From Lachnospiraceae bacterium (GTDB lineage: Bacteria > Bacillota > Clostridia > Lachnospirales > Lachnospiraceae), in NCBI GenBank assembly GCA_015057205.1, contig SVEW01000042.1, forward strand, positions 1-17,215: a DNA stretch of 17,215 nucleotides, given 5' to 3'. The notes beneath the pieces were generated by a model that was given only the letters and a program-made list of their open reading frames with translations, was not told the origin of the DNA and did no database searches. This document shows, piece by piece, positions 15,119-17,215 of this stretch. The translations under genes were made by a program, and so were the position numbers. Position 1 is the stretch's first letter, and each line of letters begins with the position of its first letter.

Positions 15119-15211
15119 CGAAGGGGGTGAGAATCGAACTCACCCGGGAAGCTTCAAACTCCCCACAACGGTTTTGAAGACCGCGAGGCACACCAGCACC
15201 TATCCGCCTCC
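15119..15211 (-). tRNA. selC: tRNA-Sec (anticodon UCA)
   Basis: Selenocysteine tRNA that reads UGA. Anticodon loop CTTCAAA (15179-15173) with TCA at 15177-15175. It shows the hallmarks of bacterial tRNA-Sec: 6-bp D stem with a 4-nt loop (AGGTGC/GTGCCT around TGGT), a long variable arm (GGGGAG/CTTCCC) and T-arm GTGAG-TTCGATT-CTCAC, with G as discriminator. The 5' acceptor strand is 8 nt (GGAGGCGG) but the 3' strand is 7 (CCCCTTC): all pair if C6 (15206) is bulged. The next bases are CTC, so no CCA is encoded. It has its own promoter and terminator. The organism must have selA/selB/selD elsewhere if it is functional. The exact 5' end may vary by a base. Confidence 0.9.
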
Positions 15212-15229
15212 GTGTTTCCCGACCTGTTA

Positions 15230-15258
15230 ATGCTACCATCATCGTCGGAAAAAGTCAA
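15230..15258 (-). promoter_or_regulatory. Promoter of the tRNA-Sec gene
   Basis: TTGACT (15253-15258), 17-nt spacer, TAGCAT (15230-15235). The predicted start is about 12 nt before the tRNA 5' end, a short leader typical for a tRNA. The -35 box overlaps the stop codon of the PAP2 gene. Confidence 0.75.
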
Positions 15259-15914
15259 TCCTTCTTTTTTATTACGACACTTTGTACCAATGCATAATAC
15301 AGCATAACGTATGCATCAGCCAATACTACACCTGCCACAATATCTGTAAACCAATGTACACCACTAAGCAATCGTCCAACAACCATAACTACCATAACCA
15401 GCAAGCTCAACGTCACCAGAAGATTACGAATCGTCTGTTGGTGCACACGATAGCTCACCTGATACGCTGCGGTTCCCATTACCGCTACCACCAACATGGA
15501 ATGCGACGACGGAAAGGACGCTTCCAATCCTTCGTCAAGAATCATCGGGCGGTAATTCACTATAAGTTTTTCAAATAGCGCATACGTGCCAATCACTAAC
15601 ACATAAAAACCGCCTAACAGATAAATATCACCATCCACTTTAAAAAAGCTGCGTCTGGTAATCAATTGTTTTAACCCAACCGCTGCAAAAAATGCCGCTA
15701 CCAAAAGAGAGAGATACCCTAAGTATTCCGTCAGCTTATGCCAAAATGCACTGTATCCAACGGCATCCTTAACCATTTCATTAATTGATGCCAATCCAAC
15801 CATACTTCCTTTCGGACCAATTGGACGCACATCTATCGAAATAACTGCAAGAAGCAATGCTAAAAACAAAATAAACAGCACAAACGCTGCCAAATAATTC
15901 TTTCTACGCTGCAT
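15255..15914 (-). CDS. PAP2-family membrane phosphatase
   Basis: 219 residues, about six hydrophobic segments. Acid phosphatase motifs are in place: K116 with RP at 122-123 (spacing one residue shorter than the classic K-X6-RP), PSSHS (135-139, nucleophile-assisting His 138) and R181-X5-H187-X3-D191. Relatives dephosphorylate lipid phosphates such as undecaprenyl pyrophosphate or phosphatidic acid; the substrate here is unknown. The ATG at 15914 precedes a basic stretch and the first membrane helix; its GGAGG lies about 13 nt away, longer than usual. An upstream ATG (15974) overlaps the preceding gene by 37 nt and would add 20 unrelated residues. Confidence 0.9.
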   Translation of the reverse strand: MQRRKNYLAAFVLFILFLALLLAVISIDVRPIGPKGSMVGLASINEMVKDAVGYSAFWHKLTEYLGYLSLLVAAFFAAVGLKQLITRRSFFKVDGDIYLLGGFYVLVIGTYALFEKLIVNYRPMILDEGLEASFPSSHSMLVVAVMGTAAYQVSYRVHQQTIRNLLVTLSLLVMVVMVVGRLLSGVHWFTDIVAGVVLADAYVMLYYALVQSVVIKKKD

Positions 15915-15937
15915 ATCTTTTTCTTTTCCTCCTTTAA

Positions 15938-16795
15938 TTAACGCTGATGTTCTTTTCCCAATAGTTTTAAACATTCTAATGCTTTCCGGTTTACGTTGTC
16001 AACATCCTCCGGAGAAATTGCGCACAGTTTATCCATATCAAACAATTGCGCCTCATACGTTCCATGCATCATTTCCCTATGCCGGAAACTCTCCGAAGCC
16101 GCAGTCAGCTTTGACGGTCGTGCAAACAACGTTCCATCCTTCTTCTGCGTAGCCGGATGACGATACGGCACCGGTTCGTCAAATAGCTCTTTAAACCCCT
16201 TGTCATCCAGGCGGGACACCCCATTCAAAAAATGAAGCCGCGTTGTATGCAAATAGGTAGTTATTGCCCCCAGCAAATCCGCCTCAAAATAAGGTCGTTC
16301 CACTTGTGCTTTTATCTCATGCACCAACCCGCTATCCGGCTTATCCAAGCCGAATAGTTGAAAATATGGCATCAACGTATCCATAATATTTTGTTTATGC
16401 TTAATCACATAGGCATATGCACCACCACCCCATTTGTCCGGCTTGGTATACTTCGCACTTTCCATGTCAAAAATCATCTCCATGAAATCATACTTGCACC
16501 GCTGCTCCATATCTAACAGCCCCTCCTCGTGATGGGTTGCAAACAAACGATGCAAGTAATCTGCCGTAAGTTGCGGATAGCTCAAGCTCGTCAGTATTTT
16601 GTCCATATCATGGCATTTTCCCCGTAACTGCATGACCTTAAAATCGGCTTCCGAAAACACTTCTCCATTGCCGTCTCTTTTTCCAATGGCCTCCTTACAA
16701 TAATAGATAATCAATGCCTCCACCGCATAGCGATGTTTCAGGGTATAGCCCACTCCCGGCACATCGTCCGGCAATGGTGTACCTTTGTAATCCAT
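15938..16795 (-). CDS. Conserved protein, DUF5662-like putative metal-binding HD-type
   Basis: 285 residues, soluble. Features: H21, CHDMDKI (HD at 62-63), HH at 88-89 and MEMIFDMESAKYTKPDK (about 105-121), a pattern of spaced His/Asp that resembles DUF5662 proteins and the HD superfamily. No reaction is known for it, and the C-terminal half has no feature I recognise. The ATG is preceded by GGAAGGGG. It lies 12 nt after the chemoreceptor gene and 23 nt before the PAP2 ATG, so the three probably share a transcript. Confidence 0.7.
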   Translation of the reverse strand: MDYKGTPLPDDVPGVGYTLKHRYAVEALIIYYCKEAIGKRDGNGEVFSEADFKVMQLRGKCHDMDKILTSLSYPQLTADYLHRLFATHHEEGLLDMEQRCKYDFMEMIFDMESAKYTKPDKWGGGAYAYVIKHKQNIMDTLMPYFQLFGLDKPDSGLVHEIKAQVERPYFEADLLGAITTYLHTTRLHFLNGVSRLDDKGFKELFDEPVPYRHPATQKKDGTLFARPSKLTAASESFRHREMMHGTYEAQLFDMDKLCAISPEDVDNVNRKALECLKLLGKEHQR

Positions 16796-16807
16796 ATCGT
16801 CCCCTTC

Positions 16808-17215
16808 CTAAGCTTTACGCAAAACATCCAGCTGTTCGTTAATCTGATTCATAACCTCTGCAAAATGACGCACCATCTCAACGTTTTCTTCGCTACTATC
16901 GGAAACCTCCTGCGTACTTGCAGAAATCTGTTGGCTGCTTGCTGACAGCGTGCTTACCGAATCCACAATCAACCGATTGGCATCCACAAGCTGCTTCATC
17001 AAATCCGACATTTCTGTTGTTCCATCAAGCAACATGGTAACATTTTCCTTAATATCCCCGAAGCGCTCTGAAGCGTTATCTGCAAGTTCTCTCTGCGAAT
17101 TGGAAAGATCCACACTTTCATCTACCTTACTTACAACATCTGATGCATCTTCTGCCAATCGATCAAGAATCGCAGTAATCTGCTCAGTCGCTGATTTCGT
17201 CTGTTCCGCAAGTTC
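16808..17215 (-). CDS. Methyl-accepting chemotaxis protein, C-terminal part
   Basis: Open through the right edge; 135 residues are visible. The first visible stretch ELAEQTKSATEQITAIL corresponds to the segment just after the conserved receptor tip that contacts CheA and CheW, so what remains is the descending arm of the signalling coiled coil. It is long, helical and rich in S, E and A (SDSSEENVEMVRHFAEVMNQ), as expected for the methylation arm. The sensory and membrane parts lie outside the window, so the ligand is unknown and a cytoplasmic receptor is not excluded. Followed after 12 nt by the DUF5662-like gene. Confidence 0.93.
   Translation of the reverse strand, partial: ELAEQTKSATEQITAILDRLAEDASDVVSKVDESVDLSNSQRELADNASERFGDIKENVTMLLDGTTEMSDLMKQLVDANRLIVDSVSTLSASSQQISASTQEVSDSSEENVEMVRHFAEVMNQINEQLDVLRKA

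Noticed and set aside
15119..15211. tRNA locus as an integration site for a mobile element
   Set aside because: No integrase, phage gene or repeated tRNA 3' end is visible in the flanks.

Overview
The window looks like core chromosome of an anaerobic, low-to-mid GC Firmicute, most likely a Lachnospiraceae-type Clostridium relative. This rests on Gram-positive ribosome binding sites in front of most genes, the ecfA1-ecfA2-ecfT-truA / rplM-rpsI block typical of Firmicutes, a VanW/G5 cell-surface protein, a group II (shared-module) ECF transporter system with a separate RibU, and a selenocysteine tRNA. The family-level assignment is inference. All genes but one read on the minus strand. No phage, transposase, CRISPR or defence genes are visible.

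Layout from the left: the first codons of an ArsR-family repressor with a clear promoter and overlapping palindrome (1-129); two candidate terminators (141-172, 266-299); the rplM-rpsI ribosomal operon (324-1164) with its own strong promoter and a leader of about 150 nt (1165-1349). Next comes a tightly packed run of nine genes read right to left (9279 down to 1383): a 31-residue membrane peptide, a VanW/YoaR/G5 surface protein with a KKDD-repeat tail, an AIR-synthase-like protein, trmL, ecfA1, ecfA2, ecfT, truA and an unusual ketopantoate-reductase/cyclic-nucleotide-binding fusion. The only plus-strand gene (9323-9928, unknown, membrane-anchored) starts 43 nt from the membrane peptide and ends tail-to-tail with nth.

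The next minus-strand unit is ribU, a B12-binding-type radical SAM protein, then nth (12886 down to 9925). It is preceded by a promoter, an 18-bp palindrome over the -10 box and a terminator-like hairpin just before ribU, but no recognisable FMN riboswitch. Upstream lies a 7-8 TM protein with a degenerate GGDEF domain and an EAL domain, with its own promoter. A selenocysteine tRNA gene with promoter and terminator sits at 15087-15258. Its acceptor stem seems to carry a bulged C and it has no encoded CCA. The right end holds a PAP2 phosphatase, a DUF5662-like protein and the C-terminal part of a chemotaxis receptor that runs off the edge.

Functional links: EcfA1/EcfA2/EcfT would power RibU, encoded about 7 kb away, for riboflavin uptake; TruA and TrmL modify tRNA; the EAL protein and the chemoreceptor belong to signalling and motility. 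I see no obvious new multi-gene system. The best leads are the tRNA-Sec structure, the reductase-cNMP fusion and the ribU control region.
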